The notes: generated by a model not told the origin, from the sequence alone. A stretch of 64,000 nucleotides of DNA from Actinokineospora auranticolor (GCF_002934265.1 NZ_PTIX01000016.1:105332-169331), one strand, 5' to 3'. Counted from the first letter of the stretch, positions 28,518 to 38,047 are shown. Numbers and translations: made by a program.

Positions 28518-29104
28518 CTCCCCGCCTGCGTCAGAGCGAAGCCCTGGACGCGGCGGGGTCTTGGCCCACGCACAGAGTTGGCCGAAATCACGACGACTCT
28601 ACGGCAACGCGCGGATTCCGGTACGGCCGGGTGCGGGGGCGAACCCGGCCCCGGCCCGGGCGACTGGGGGGCTGAGCGGGTTGCCCGTTGTTGTTCGGTC
28701 CGGACGGTGGACCTCGTCCGGTGCGCGCGGTGGCCAAGGGTTCCGTCGGCGGAGCGTGATCGCGTTGCCGGGCATCGCCGCGCCGCGCCCGAGGTGGGGG
28801 GATCGTGATCGGCTTGCCTCGCGGCCGTCCCGAGTGGACACCGCGATCGTCCGAACTCCTCTGCCCGACGGAGGAAATGTCACGATATGTGGTTGAGATC
28901 GCAAACGCGCCTGGCGGATCGCCGACTACCGCGTTCAACGCGTGGAGTCACCGCGCTTGGTCGGCAACCCACTCGCTTGGCGGTTTCCGCCATCCGCCAC
29001 GAGACTAAGGTCGGGACGTGCGGCGGGTCCGATCGCCGCGCGCTCTGCCGAAGACGTTGGCCCTGACCCCGCCGACACGCCTCACGCGATCGACGGGAGT
29101 CCTC
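28518..29104. other. Divergent intergenic region
   Basis: About 590 bases between the outward-reading GAF-ANTAR and kinase-like genes. It should hold both promoters. I see no frame with coding character and no clear operator. Confidence 0.5.
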
Positions 29105-30490
29105 ATGCTCGACGCGTCCTCTGATGCGCACTCCACCGGGGGAGCGGCCAACGGCCTGGACCGCCGCCACCTGGACGAGCTGCTCGCCAGGATTTCGCGG
29201 CGGTGCGGCACGCCGAGGTCCACGCGGGCGAAGGGCGGGGACGGGGCGGCCGATGGTGGCAACCCCCGCACCGAGACGCTGGTCCGCGAGATCCTGGAGG
29301 CGAGCGCCCGCGTGCTGGCCGCGTCGCCGGGCGGCCAGGGAAGTGCCACGGCGACCGAGGACCTGCTCGCCGAGGCGGTCGCGCTGATGGTGGGTATGGT
29401 CCGCGACGCCGCGGCGCACCTCGTGGACTCGACGCGACGCGAGCGCTGGGCTGTGGCGACGACCACCGCGAGCACCCGGTTGTTCCACGGGGGCGATCAG
29501 CGACCACTCGACGACCTCGCCCACCACGCCGCCGAGGCCGCCGAGGCCGACTTCGGTTCCCTGACGCTGCTGGCCGGCGCCGGGCAGTTGCGGGTGCACA
29601 CCGCCACCGGCTCGCTGGCGACGAGCCTGGCGGCCGGGAGTTGCCCCGATCCGGCGACCAGCCTCGCGGGGCGGGTGGTCCGGACGGGCAGACCGACGCT
29701 GGCCGAGGAGTACCCGGAGGCGGACGCGACCGGGCCGGTCGTGATGGTGCCGCTGGGCTGGGGGGACAACCTGATCGGCACCCTGGCCGTCGGCAGGGCG
29801 CCGGGCGGGCGGCCGTTCACCGCGGTCGACGTGCGCCACCTGGTCGCTTTCGCCGCGCAGACCGCGGGCGCCATCGAGTACGCCCGTTCGGACGCCGGGC
29901 ACAAGGAAGTCCGTCGGCGCGACGAGGTCAGCGCGCAGGCCACCGAACTGACCGACCAGGTGGTGGGAGACCTGTTCGCGGTGGGGCTGGGTCTGCAGCA
30001 GATGGTCGTCGCGGGCGCTCTGCCCGCGCACCGGGAACGCCTCACGGACTACGTCGAGTCGCTCACCTCCGCCACCGCGCGGATCCGCGCGTTCTTCGTC
30101 GCGGAGTTCCCCCGTCGCAGGCACCCGGTGCTCCTGTCCCTGCGACTGCTCGCGACGGTCGACGCGGCGGAACTGGCGATCGGCACGCCCATCCGCGTGT
30201 CGTTCACCGACTGCCTCAACCGGGCGCTCCCGCCCCGCTTGGCCGACGACATCATCGAGCTGGTGCAACACGCCCTGACCAGCGTCGCCCACGCCCGAGT
30301 CGTCGAACTGCGCATCGACTACCGCGACGACGCGTTCGTCGTCGCGGTGTCGGACGACGGCACGGCCACACTCACCCGATCGCGGTTGGTGGCGGTGCTG
30401 CGCGCCACCGCGGACCACACCCGTTCGGTGCGCCAGAGCCACACGGACGACGGCCGGAACCTGCTCGTCTGGACCGCCCGGACCCACTGA
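29105..30490 (+). CDS. DevS/DosT-like GAF kinase homologue with lost catalytic residues
   Basis: A 461-residue protein. A helical N-terminus is followed by a GAF domain (about 135-260: DFGSLTLLAGAG, VPLGWGDNLIGTLAVG) and a region homologous to HisKA_3/HATPase kinases. The dimerisation helix reads ELTDQVVGDLFAVGLGLQ. DevS-type kinases have DLHD there, so the phospho-acceptor His is Thr283. The ATP N-box asparagine appears to be Ser393 (HALTSVAHA). A partial G1 (VSDDGT) remains but the glycine-rich lid is absent. It should be a pseudokinase or a pure ligand sensor. Start ATG 29105 has GGGAG upstream. Confidence 0.8.
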   Translation: MLDASSDAHSTGGAANGLDRRHLDELLARISRRCGTPRSTRAKGGDGAADGGNPRTETLVREILEASARVLAASPGGQGSATATEDLLAEAVALMVGMVRDAAAHLVDSTRRERWAVATTTASTRLFHGGDQRPLDDLAHHAAEAAEADFGSLTLLAGAGQLRVHTATGSLATSLAAGSCPDPATSLAGRVVRTGRPTLAEEYPEADATGPVVMVPLGWGDNLIGTLAVGRAPGGRPFTAVDVRHLVAFAAQTAGAIEYARSDAGHKEVRRRDEVSAQATELTDQVVGDLFAVGLGLQQMVVAGALPAHRERLTDYVESLTSATARIRAFFVAEFPRRRHPVLLSLRLLATVDAAELAIGTPIRVSFTDCLNRALPPRLADDIIELVQHALTSVAHARVVELRIDYRDDAFVVAVSDDGTATLTRSRLVAVLRATADHTRSVRQSHTDDGRNLLVWTARTH

Positions 30491-30608
30491 TCGCCGCCGC
30501 GGCCCCGAGCACCCGGACCACAGGGGTGCCCATGACCGTTGTCGCCGGACCCACCTGGCTCGGGTCCGCCGCCGAGCCGTCCCCGTGCCACCGGTTCCGC
30601 CCGGCTGC

Positions 30609-31127
30609 CTACGCCGGGCTCTTGGCCATGTCGACCGCGAGGGTGCCCCGGTCGATCTTGGGAGACACTGGGTTGAGCCTGCCCCTGCTGTGCCCGTCGA
30701 CGACATCGCTGACGAACCGGGCGACGAGGGCGGGCGCGGGCGCGATCTCCCCACCGAGGTGGCAGATCACCGGAGGTCGGTCGTTGCCGCGCGGTTCGAC
30801 CGCGACGTACCAGCCGAGCGATTCGTCCCAGACGAGCATCAGGTCGCGCCGCGGGAGCGCCGCGGCGCGGTCGGTGAGTCCGATGTAGGCGGTGGCCGTG
30901 TCGGTGACCTCGTAGGTCACCGCGTCGGCGGGCACTCCGAGCTGCCCGGCCACTTGGCGGACGTAGACCGCGAGGGCAGTCTCCAAGGCCCGACTGTCTC
31001 TATCCATTGTGGACTTGGTGGTCGGCGTGGGCGCCGAGTCCGTGTCGTGCGGGTCGGCATCCGCCCGCCCCGCCGCGCGGGCGGCGAGGTGAGTCGCCGG
31101 TCTTTCGGCCTGCGGTACCGCGGTCAT
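30609..31127 (-). CDS. DUF6292 family protein
   Basis: A 172-residue protein whose core (YVRQVAGQLGVPADAVTYE, DLMLVWDESLGWYVAVEPRG) matches the actinomycete DUF6292 pattern. Function is unknown; members are often near stress and regulatory genes. I start at ATG 31127 because GAGGTG precedes it at good spacing. The internal ATG 31007 would give a shorter core-only form. It ends in KIDRGTLAVDMAKS. The next gene upstream on the same strand is a cold-shock gene. Confidence 0.7.
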   Translation of the reverse strand: MTAVPQAERPATHLAARAAGRADADPHDTDSAPTPTTKSTMDRDSRALETALAVYVRQVAGQLGVPADAVTYEVTDTATAYIGLTDRAAALPRRDLMLVWDESLGWYVAVEPRGNDRPPVICHLGGEIAPAPALVARFVSDVVDGHSRGRLNPVSPKIDRGTLAVDMAKSPA

Positions 31128-31231
31128 GGTCTGCACCTCGTCGAAGGTCGGAGAACCGGATGCGACAGGGGCGGGAGCGGCCGACCGCGTACCGCCCGGT
31201 GCCCTCGGGCACCGGGGCGGCGTGCTGGTGG

Positions 31232-31435
31232 TCAGAGAACCGAGACCGCCGTGGCCTGCGGGCCGCGGTTGCCCTGACCGACGTCGAACTGAACCCTGGC
31301 GTTCTCGGCGAGGCTGCGGAACCCGCCGCCGTTGATCTCCGAGTAGTGGACGAACAGGTCGGCGCCACCGTCGTCGGGGGAGATGAACCCGAACCCCTTC
31401 TCGGAGTTGAACCACTTCACGGTGCCCTGGGCCAT
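31232..31435 (-). CDS. cspA: Cold-shock protein (CspA family)
   Basis: A 67-residue CSD protein: [18 protein letters not shown] with RNP1 KGFGFI and RNP2 DLFVHY, closer to the consensus than the copy at 24813. The ribosome site is AAGGAG. It is a predicted RNA chaperone. A long GC-rich leader region follows upstream, without a recognisable thermosensor structure that I could establish by eye. Confidence 0.95.
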   Translation of the reverse strand: MAQGTVKWFNSEKGFGFISPDDGGADLFVHYSEINGGGFRSLAENARVQFDVGQGNRGPQATAVSVL

Positions 31436-31884
31436 GCGATCTCCTTGCCGCTTCGAACCTGTCGCCCCACCTCGGCTGAGGTGGCCGGGCTGCGAGTGAG
31501 GGATCAAGGAAACCCCGGGGGGCGCCGACGCGACGCTCGCCAAAAACCTCTGCGGGCGTCAAGGATCAACGAACACAAAAATCTTCAACCAATCCCCAGT
31601 GGAGCACACCCCCGGGTGGCCGTCAAGGAACGGACCGCCGTTCAGCTCCGCGCGGTGGTGGTTGTCCGTGACAACGCGTACCGTGGTGAAAGCGGGTTCG
31701 CGCCAGGCCCCCAACCACCGGGTGACGAGGACCTCGAGGACGCCCCCGCTCGCCGCTGGCCCTGCGGATCCCGGGCCACCAAAAGACACCCGGTGCCACC
31801 GACCACGCACTCGGCGCCACCGCCCGGTGTCGCGCCTTCCCGGTCCGCGCCATCCGCCCGCGGGCCAACCCTTGAGGAGTTTCC

Positions 31885-32055
31885 TTGTCACACCCGTATG
31901 CGGGCGACGTGTTCGCGCCGGTCTCGCCGGTCGTGTTCAGCCATCCCGCGGCCGAAGAAGCCCGCCGCACGCCGTCCGATATCGATCGACGCCGCTCGCG
32001 CGAGATCCGGTTCTTCACCGCCGCGGCGACCGACTCCGCGGTGCGGCACCCGTGA
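31885..32055 (+). CDS. Possible 56-residue small protein
   Basis: TTG 31885 is preceded by GAGGAG at 31874-31879 and opens a 56-residue frame with good third-position bias: MSHPYAGDVFAPVSPVVFSH, then an Arg/Ala-rich helix (RRRSREIRFFTAAATDSA). No domain is recognised. It lies just before a desaturase remnant and may itself be decayed. The 31436-31884 stretch upstream holds nothing else I can support. Confidence 0.35.
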   Translation: MSHPYAGDVFAPVSPVVFSHPAAEEARRTPSDIDRRRSREIRFFTAAATDSAVRHP

Positions 32056-32102
32056 ACGACAGCACGCCGCGCGGCTCCGGCACCTGCGGACGCCCGCGCG
32101 CC

Positions 32103-32270
32103 GTGCTGTTCACCCCGTTGGCGTTCGCCGGGCCCGACGCCGGGTACAAGCGGATCTTCAGGCGGGGTGGGAGGATCACCGACTTCGCCCTCGGCGGACT
32201 GAACCACCGGATCGAACACCGCCTGTTCCCGAACACGCCCCGCCCCACCGGCGCCACGCTCCACCGGTCG
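32103..32270 (+). pseudogene. Fragment of a membrane fatty acid desaturase
   Basis: A short frame encodes TDFALGGLNHRIEHRLFPNTPR and ATLHR. These match the third histidine box and C-terminal end of the desaturase at 43824-44873 (ALGGLNHQIEHHLLPSMPR). The rest of a desaturase is missing and the box itself is damaged (HRIEHR instead of HQIEHH). It is therefore a remnant, not a gene. It lies just upstream of the rsbQ-like operon. Confidence 0.7.
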
Positions 32271-32377
32271 TGCCTGACCGACCCGCCACCCGGCCGGTAC
32301 TGCCGGGACACGCGCACCGCGTTCACCCACGCGTGGTGCAATACTCGCCGTCCATGGACGTACGCAGGAGAAACCGC

Positions 32378-33181
32378 GTGACTGTCGGTGATGGCGGTCG
32401 GGACGGTGATGGGCGTCCGGTGTTGCTGTTCGCCCACGGGTTCGGGTGCGACCAGAACATGTGGCGCCTGGTCGCACCCGCGTTCGCCCAGGACCACCGC
32501 GTGGTGCTGTTCGACTACGTCGGCGCGGGCGGCTCCGACCTCACCGCCTGGGACCCGGGCCGGTACGCGACGCTGGAGGGCTACGCCACCGACGTGCTGG
32601 AGATCTGCGCCGAGCTGGGCCTGCGCGACGTGGTGTTCGTCGGGCACTCGGTCAGCGCCATGATCGGTGTCCTCGCGGCCGCTCGGGAACCGTCGCGGTT
32701 CGCCGCCCTGGTCATGGTCGGTCCCTCGCCGCGCTACATCGATGACGAGGGGTACGTGGGCGGGTTCGGCGCCGAGGACATCGATGAGCTGCTCGACTCG
32801 CTCGACAGCAACTACCTCGGGTGGTCCGCGGCGACGGCGCCCGCGATCATGGGCAACCCCGACCGGCCGGAGCTGGGTGCCGAGCTGACCAACAGCTTCT
32901 GCCGCACCGACCCCCGCATCGCCCGGCACTTCGCCCGGCTCACCTTCACCGCGGACAACCGCGACGACCTGCCGCGGGTCGGCCTGCCCACCCTGGTCCT
33001 GCAGTGCCGGGAGGACGTGATCGCCCCTGTGGCGGTGGGGGAGTACGTGCACCGCGCCGTGCCCGGCAGCGCGCTGGTGGTGCTGGACGCCACCGGTCAC
33101 TGCCCGCACCTGAGCGCACCCGAGCCGACCACCGCCGCCATCCGCGATTTCCTCGCCGCGACGTTCGCGTCCCGCGCATGA
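32378..33181 (+). CDS. rsbQ: RsbQ-type alpha/beta hydrolase
   Basis: A 267-residue hydrolase, closely patterned on Bacillus RsbQ: FAHGFGCDQNMWRLVAPAF, VVLFDYVGAGGSDL, GHSVSAMIG and VMVGPSPRYI. The catalytic triad is intact: Ser in GHSVS, Asp in CREDVIAP, His in GHCPH. In Bacillus, RsbQ generates or senses a small hydrophobic signal and activates the PAS-phosphatase RsbP; the fold is also that of plant karrikin/strigolactone receptors. I start at GTG 32378, after GGAG; ATG 32354 is in frame but less well placed. It overlaps the rsbP-like gene by 4 bases. Confidence 0.92.
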   Translation: MTVGDGGRDGDGRPVLLFAHGFGCDQNMWRLVAPAFAQDHRVVLFDYVGAGGSDLTAWDPGRYATLEGYATDVLEICAELGLRDVVFVGHSVSAMIGVLAAAREPSRFAALVMVGPSPRYIDDEGYVGGFGAEDIDELLDSLDSNYLGWSAATAPAIMGNPDRPELGAELTNSFCRTDPRIARHFARLTFTADNRDDLPRVGLPTLVLQCREDVIAPVAVGEYVHRAVPGSALVVLDATGHCPHLSAPEPTTAAIRDFLAATFASRA

Positions 33182-34455
33182 TGGGCCGCACCGACGACGA
33201 CCGGACCGGCGGCGGCCACGACGGCGCGGCGGTGCCGGGCGGCAGCGACGCCACGTTCGCCGCGCTGCTGGAGGACGACGCCGCCGACCTGTACGACAAC
33301 GCCCCTTGCGGCTACCTGTCCACCCTCCTGGACGGGCACATCGCGAAGGTCAACAAGACCCTGCTCACCTGGCTGGGGTACCAGCGCGACGACCTCGTCG
33401 GCAGGCTGCGCTTCACCGACCTGCTCACGGTCGGCGGAAAGCTCTACCACGAGACGCACTTCGCGCCGCTGCTGCGATTGCGGGGCCAGGCCGACGAGAT
33501 AGCACTCGAGTTGCGGACCGCGGACGGCCACCGGTTGCCCGTCCTGGTGACCTCGACGGTCAAGACCGCCGCAGACGGGCAGCCGCTGCTGATCAGGACC
33601 TCGGTCTTCGACGCCCGCCAGCGCCGCGCCTACGAACGCGAACTCCTGCGCGCCCGGCGCGAGGCCGACGCCGAGCGCGAGCAGGTCGAACGGGAACGGG
33701 CGCGCCTGCAGCAGCTGAGCGAGACCCTGCAGCGCACCCTGCTGCCGCCGATCCTGCCCGTCGTGCCCGGCATCGACGCCGCCGCGCACTACCACGTCGC
33801 CACCCACGAACAGGTGGGCGGCGACTTCTACGACCTGTTCCCCCTCGGGCCCGACCGCTGGGGCTTCTTCCTCGGCGACGTGTGCGGCAAGGGACCCGAC
33901 GCCGCCGCCATCACCTCGCTCACCCGCTACACCCTGCGCGCCGCGGCCGTCTACGACCCGGACCCCGCCGCGGTCCTGTCCAACCTGAACAACGTCCTGC
34001 TCCAACAGGACTACGCCCGCGACGCCCGCTACTGCACCGTCTTGTTCGGACTCATCAGCCCCGACGGCGACGGCTTCACCCTGACCCTCGCGGGCGGCGG
34101 GCACCTGCCCGCGCTGCTCACCCGAGCCGACGGTCGGGTCGAGGCGGTGAGCACGGCGGGCGGGCAGCTCATCGGGATCCTGCCCGACGCGCGCATCGCG
34201 GTCACCACCACGCGCCTCGAGCCCGGGGACAGCCTGCTGCTCTACACCGACGGCCTCACCGAGGCCCGCCACCCCGACGGCACCTTCCTCGGCGAGGAAC
34301 ACCTCATCGCGCTCGCCGCGGACTTCCGCGGCCACGACGCCCGCACCATCATCGACACCCTCGCCCGCGTCCTGCACGAGCTCGGCGACCGGCTCACCGA
34401 CGACACCGCGCTGCTCGTCCTCACCGTCCCTACGACCAACGGGGACACCCGATGA
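33178..34455 (+). CDS. rsbP: RsbP-like PAS-SpoIIE phosphatase
   Basis: A 425-residue phosphatase. A PAS domain (about 40-150: YDNAPCGYLSTLLDGHIAKV, FTDLLTVGGKLYHETHF) is followed by a coiled-coil linker (EREQVERERARLQQLSETLQ) and a PPM/SpoIIE domain (about 205-420). Motifs GGDFYD, LGDVCGKG, YTDGL and TDDTALL are complete. This is the domain order of RsbP, the energy-stress phosphatase. Its start overlaps the RsbQ stop (ATGA) and its end overlaps the STAS gene, so the three products should be made in proportion. Expected substrate: the phosphorylated STAS protein encoded next. Confidence 0.92.
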   Translation: MMGRTDDDRTGGGHDGAAVPGGSDATFAALLEDDAADLYDNAPCGYLSTLLDGHIAKVNKTLLTWLGYQRDDLVGRLRFTDLLTVGGKLYHETHFAPLLRLRGQADEIALELRTADGHRLPVLVTSTVKTAADGQPLLIRTSVFDARQRRAYERELLRARREADAEREQVERERARLQQLSETLQRTLLPPILPVVPGIDAAAHYHVATHEQVGGDFYDLFPLGPDRWGFFLGDVCGKGPDAAAITSLTRYTLRAAAVYDPDPAAVLSNLNNVLLQQDYARDARYCTVLFGLISPDGDGFTLTLAGGGHLPALLTRADGRVEAVSTAGGQLIGILPDARIAVTTTRLEPGDSLLLYTDGLTEARHPDGTFLGEEHLIALAADFRGHDARTIIDTLARVLHELGDRLTDDTALLVLTVPTTNGDTR

Positions 34456-34790
34456 CCGACCTCACGATCACCACCAGCACCACCGCCCGCGCGCACATCA
34501 TCACCATCAGCGGCGCACTGGACATGACCACGGCACCGAAGCTGCGGCAAGCCTGCGAGGCGCTGCCCCGCGGCGCGGCCCGCGAACTCGTCCTCGACCT
34601 CGCGGGCCTCGACTTCTGCGACTCCAGCGGCATCTCCACCTTCATCACCGCCCACCACCACGCCACGGCCCTCGGCGCCACCTTCGCCCTCACCGCCGTA
34701 CCGCCCCACATCACCAGGATGCTCGCCATCACCGGCCTCGCCGACTACTTCACCCTCCACGACACCGCCGGACAAGCCGACCGCCCCTGA
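34452..34790 (+). CDS. rsbV: STAS-domain antagonist (RsbV-like)
   Basis: A 112-residue STAS protein with the canonical phosphorylation loop: LDFCDSSGISTF. It starts ITISGALDMTTAPKL, as in RsbV/SpoIIAA antagonists. The ATG overlaps the phosphatase stop. It is the only STAS protein in the window with D-S-S-G intact. A kinase (RsbW) and sigma factor are not in this operon; the HATPase proteins at 8219 and 21069 are candidates. Confidence 0.9.
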   Translation: MTDLTITTSTTARAHIITISGALDMTTAPKLRQACEALPRGAARELVLDLAGLDFCDSSGISTFITAHHHATALGATFALTAVPPHITRMLAITGLADYFTLHDTAGQADRP

Positions 34791-35127
34791 CGAGCCGAGC
34801 GCCGGCCCGAACCAGCCACCGGAGCACGCGGACGTGTTGCTGCTCGCCGAGGCTCTTGGCCGACAGCGGCACGCACGTCCCAGAGGGGAGCACCGGCACC
34901 CCGTCGGTGGGTGACCGGACGCTGGATGTGGTTGGTGTGAAAGGGAACCGGGACGCCGTCACGCCGTGGTCCGCAGCGCCTTCGCCACCCGCCGCCCCGA
35001 CGTCGCGGCCGTGGCCCGAGCCCGGTCCCCGCCGCCGCCGACCGCGGTTCGGGCGGTTCGTGCCTGCCGGGTCCGGCCGGTGGTGCCGGGGTTAGGCACG
35101 TCCCACGTTTCGGGCGAGGAGCAGCGG
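34791..35127. other. Intergenic region
   Basis: About 340 bases between the STAS gene and the decayed phosphatase gene. No coding frame or clear hairpin is seen. It probably carries the promoter for the gene at 35128. Confidence 0.45.
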
Positions 35128-36840
35128 ATGTCGGCTGGCAGGCAGCAACCCGCGCGAACGGGGTCGGCTGACGGGGGTCGGGTGGCGTCGCCGTGGGACC
35201 CGGGGTCGGCGGAGGCGTCCGACACCGGGATGGAGCGGTTCGCCCGGCTCGTGACCAGGGTCGTGGGGACCCCCGTCGCCTTCGTCGCGCTGGTCGAGCC
35301 CGATCTGCAGGTGTTCCCCGGCCCGATCGGGCCGTCGGATCCGTGGGCGGCGTGGCGGTCGGCCCCGCTGTCGCGTTCGCTGTGCGGCCGGGTTGTGCTC
35401 TCCGACGAGCCACTGGTGCTGCCCGACACCGGCGCCGACGAGCACTGGCGTGCCGATCCGGCCATCGTCGACCTGGGTCTCGCCGCCTGCGCGGCGATGC
35501 CGCTGACCGATCCCGACGGCCGCGTCCTGGGTGCGCTCTGCGCCCTCGACACCGCCCCCCGCTCGTGGATCGATGCGCGGCTGCGGGACCTGGCCGACAC
35601 CACGGGCCTGGCCGAGGTCCGCGGCAGGGTCCGCGACCTCGTGACCAGCGACCTCAAACCCCGCTACGTCGGTCTGGTCCTGATCGAGGGCAGGCGGTTG
35701 CGGCGGCTGGTCGACCACACGGACGTGATCCCGGTCGAACACCGCTACGAGAGCTACGGGCTCGACGACGACTGGCCCACGGCCCGCGCGGCGCGGGACA
35801 ACACCACCGTCGTCATCAACGGCACCGCCGACCTCATCGCGGGCGGCTACTGCGCCGAGGCGGTGGCGGCGTTCGAGGGGGTGGCGGCGTTCGAGGGGGT
35901 GGGGCTGCGGTCGGCGATCTGCGTCCCGCTACCCGGCGCCGGGGGACCGCTGGGCGCGCCGGCCATCTGCTGGGACACCGACCACCGCCTCGGCGTCCTC
36001 GAGCGCGCCGTGGTCACCGCGCTGGCCGACCGCACCGCCCGCGCCGTGGAGCGCGCCCGCTACCTCGACAACCGGATCAGCACCGCCCACCAGCTCCAGC
36101 AGGCCATGCTCACCGCGCTGCCCACCGTCGACGGGATCGAGATCGCCGCCCACTACCGACCGGCGGCCGCCGACGAGCTCGTCGGCGGTGACTGGTACGA
36201 CGCCTACCCGCTCCCCGCCACCGCCGACCTCCCCGCCGGGCTCGCGGTCACCATCGGGGACATCACCGGCCACGACATCCGCGCCGCCACCCTCATGGGC
36301 CAGGTCCGCGGCATGCTCCGCCAGGCCGACCTCGACCACCCCCGGCACGGCCCGGCCACCACCGTCACCGCGGTCGAGTTCGCCAACCGGATCCTCGACC
36401 TGCGCGCCAGCGGTACCCTCGCGCACTGCCACCTGCGTCCCCGACCCGCCGGTGGCTGGGACCTCACCTGGGTCAACGCCGGACACCCCGACCCGCTGCT
36501 GCGCCACCCCGACGGCGCCGTCGAACCGCTGCGCGACCGCGCCGTGATGATCCACCCCAGCCTGGCCGACCCCGACCGGGCCGATCACCGCCGCACCCTG
36601 GCCCCGGGAACGCCCCTGCTCTTCTACACCGACGGCCTCACCGACCGCCGCGGCCACGACCCCGACGAGGCCACCGGCCTGCTCACCCACCTGCTCGCCA
36701 CACCCACACCGGTCCGCGAGCGCGCGCACCGTGCGGGCAGCGGCAAGCACCACCAACCACCCCAGCATGTCCGAACAGGACACTTTCGCGCCCGCCCGCT
36801 CTCCTCCCGGTACGCCCGGGTGATCAACGGAGGTCACACC
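35128..36840 (+). pseudogene. Decayed GAF-SpoIIE phosphatase (paralogue of 6172-7995)
   Basis: It aligns with the dual-GAF phosphatase at 6172 over nearly its whole length and keeps GGDWYD, IGDITGHD and YTDGL. Three lesions are visible. About 51 residues of the linker between the GAF domains are missing, with the join at a repeated DLAD sequence (RDLADTTGL). An 18-base tandem duplication has added six residues. The C-terminus diverges after LLATPTP, so the last metal motif (EDDIAL in the paralogue) is gone. No stop follows, and the frame runs in phase into the secreted-protein gene, ending at 37374. Start ATG 35128 has GAGGA upstream. Activity is unlikely. Confidence 0.85.
35863..35898 (+). 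repeat. Tandem 18-bp duplication
   Basis: GTGGCGGCGTTCGAGGGG occurs twice head to tail at 35863-35880 and 35881-35898, adding VAAFEG to the second GAF domain. The paralogue at 6172 has one copy (VVAAFEEM), so the duplication is recent in this gene. Confidence 0.9.
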
Positions 36841-37391
36841 ATGCCCACCCGCGAGCGCCTCCGCCCGGCCGCCCTGGCAGGCGTGCTCACCCTGGCCGCG
36901 ACCGCGGCCCTGCCCTCGACCCCGGCCTCGGCGGGCGCGCTGGATGTCACCTGCCTCCCGCCCAGCGCCACCGCGGTCGCCTTCAGCCCGGCCCTGACCG
37001 CCACCCCGCGGAACACCACGGTCTCCGTGTCCACCCGGTACGGTCCCTGCGTCTCGGCCGGCACCCGCGCCCTGACCTCCGGCACCAGCGGCTTCCAGGC
37101 CCCGGCTCCCGGCTGGTCCTGCCAGACGCTGCTCCACCCCTTCCCCAGCACGTTCACCATCACCTGGAACACCGGCCAGACCAGCACCATCACCGGCAAC
37201 GCGACCGCCACCATCACCGCGGGCACCCTCGTCTACACCCTGACCGGCACCGTCACCTCCGCCTGTTCCACGGCGACCACGCGGTGCAGACCAGCACCGC
37301 ACCCGCCGCCGACATCCTGCTGTGCACCCTCGGCCTGGGCGACGTCCCCGGCATCAACTCACTCGTCACCCTGACGATCACCTCCCCCTGA
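36841..37391 (+). pseudogene. Secreted protein of unknown function with a frameshift
   Basis: ATG 36841 follows GGAGG. The product has a Sec signal peptide (cleavage near ASA, residue ~34), then a Cys/Thr/Ser-rich beta-type domain (CLPPSATAVAFSP, TFTITWNTGQTSTITGNAT). Near 37262 the frame is lost. The downstream frame continues naturally as LFHGDHAVQTSTAPAADILL and LVTLTITSP, stopping at 37391. Restoring one G (TCC-GGC-CTG) would give a continuous ~183-residue protein. The whole gene is in phase with the decayed phosphatase upstream. Confidence 0.75.
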
Positions 37392-37495
37392 CCGCTCAGC
37401 CCTGGGCCCGCTCCGCCACAGCGCGGGGGACAGCCGACGCGCGTTCGCGCACTGGACGCGCCGAGAGGTGTCCGTCCTCACACAATGTAGCTAAT

Positions 37496-37527
37496 CGAGT
37501 TAGTGACTTAATTGGTAAGCTAACTCG
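37496..37527. promoter_or_regulatory. Palindromic operator in front of marR
   Basis: A conspicuous AT-rich patch in GC-rich DNA. A perfect 8-bp inverted repeat (CGAGTTAG at 37496-37503 and CTAACTCG at 37520-37527) flanks a 16-base spacer, with further TAGCTA and TTAG half-sites from 37488. It ends one base before the MarR ATG, which lacks a ribosome site. Expression may therefore be leaderless and autoregulated. This is typical MarR operator architecture. Confidence 0.75.
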
Positions 37528-37528
37528 T

Positions 37529-38047
37529 ATGACACCTTCTGCTCCCGACGCGCCCACCGGTGGACCGGACCAGGTCGCGGGCAGGTGGCGGGTCGAGTCC
37601 CCGGGCGTGGGGAACCCGGTCATGGAGCGCCTGCAAGAGGTGGGCGCGTTGACTCGGGTGATCGAGAAGCGGCTGAGCGGTGCTCTGGGGGTCAACGCCA
37701 CGGGCTTGTCGGCGATGGAGCACCTCGCGGGCGAAGGCCCGCTGACCGCGAAGGACCTCGCCGACCGGCTGCGGGTCTCCACGGCGGCGAGCACCCACAT
37801 CGTGGACCGGCTGGAACAGGCCGGGCACGTCGTCCGCCGCCCGCACGCCACCGATCGCCGCAAGGTGCTGGTCGAGCCGGTCCAGGGGTCGATGACCCGG
37901 CTCTTCGACCACCTCAACCCGCTGCTGCGCGGTGTGGAGAGCCTGGTCGAGGCACTGAGCCCCGACGACCGGGACGCGGTGGAGAACTTCCTGACCGAGG
38001 TCGTGCGGATCTACACCGACACCGCCGACTCCCTGCCCCAGGACTGA
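37529..38047 (+). CDS. MarR-family transcriptional regulator
   Basis: A 172-residue winged-helix regulator: LSAMEHLAGEGPLTAKDLA, recognition-helix region TAASTHIVDRLEQAGHVVR and wing DRRKVLVE. MarR proteins usually repress their own promoter and a neighbouring transporter or enzyme, and release DNA on binding a phenolic or drug-like ligand. Here an efflux pump and an FAD monooxygenase follow. The start ATG 37529 abuts the operator; no Shine-Dalgarno site is visible. Confidence 0.92.
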   Translation: MTPSAPDAPTGGPDQVAGRWRVESPGVGNPVMERLQEVGALTRVIEKRLSGALGVNATGLSAMEHLAGEGPLTAKDLADRLRVSTAASTHIVDRLEQAGHVVRRPHATDRRKVLVEPVQGSMTRLFDHLNPLLRGVESLVEALSPDDRDAVENFLTEVVRIYTDTADSLPQD

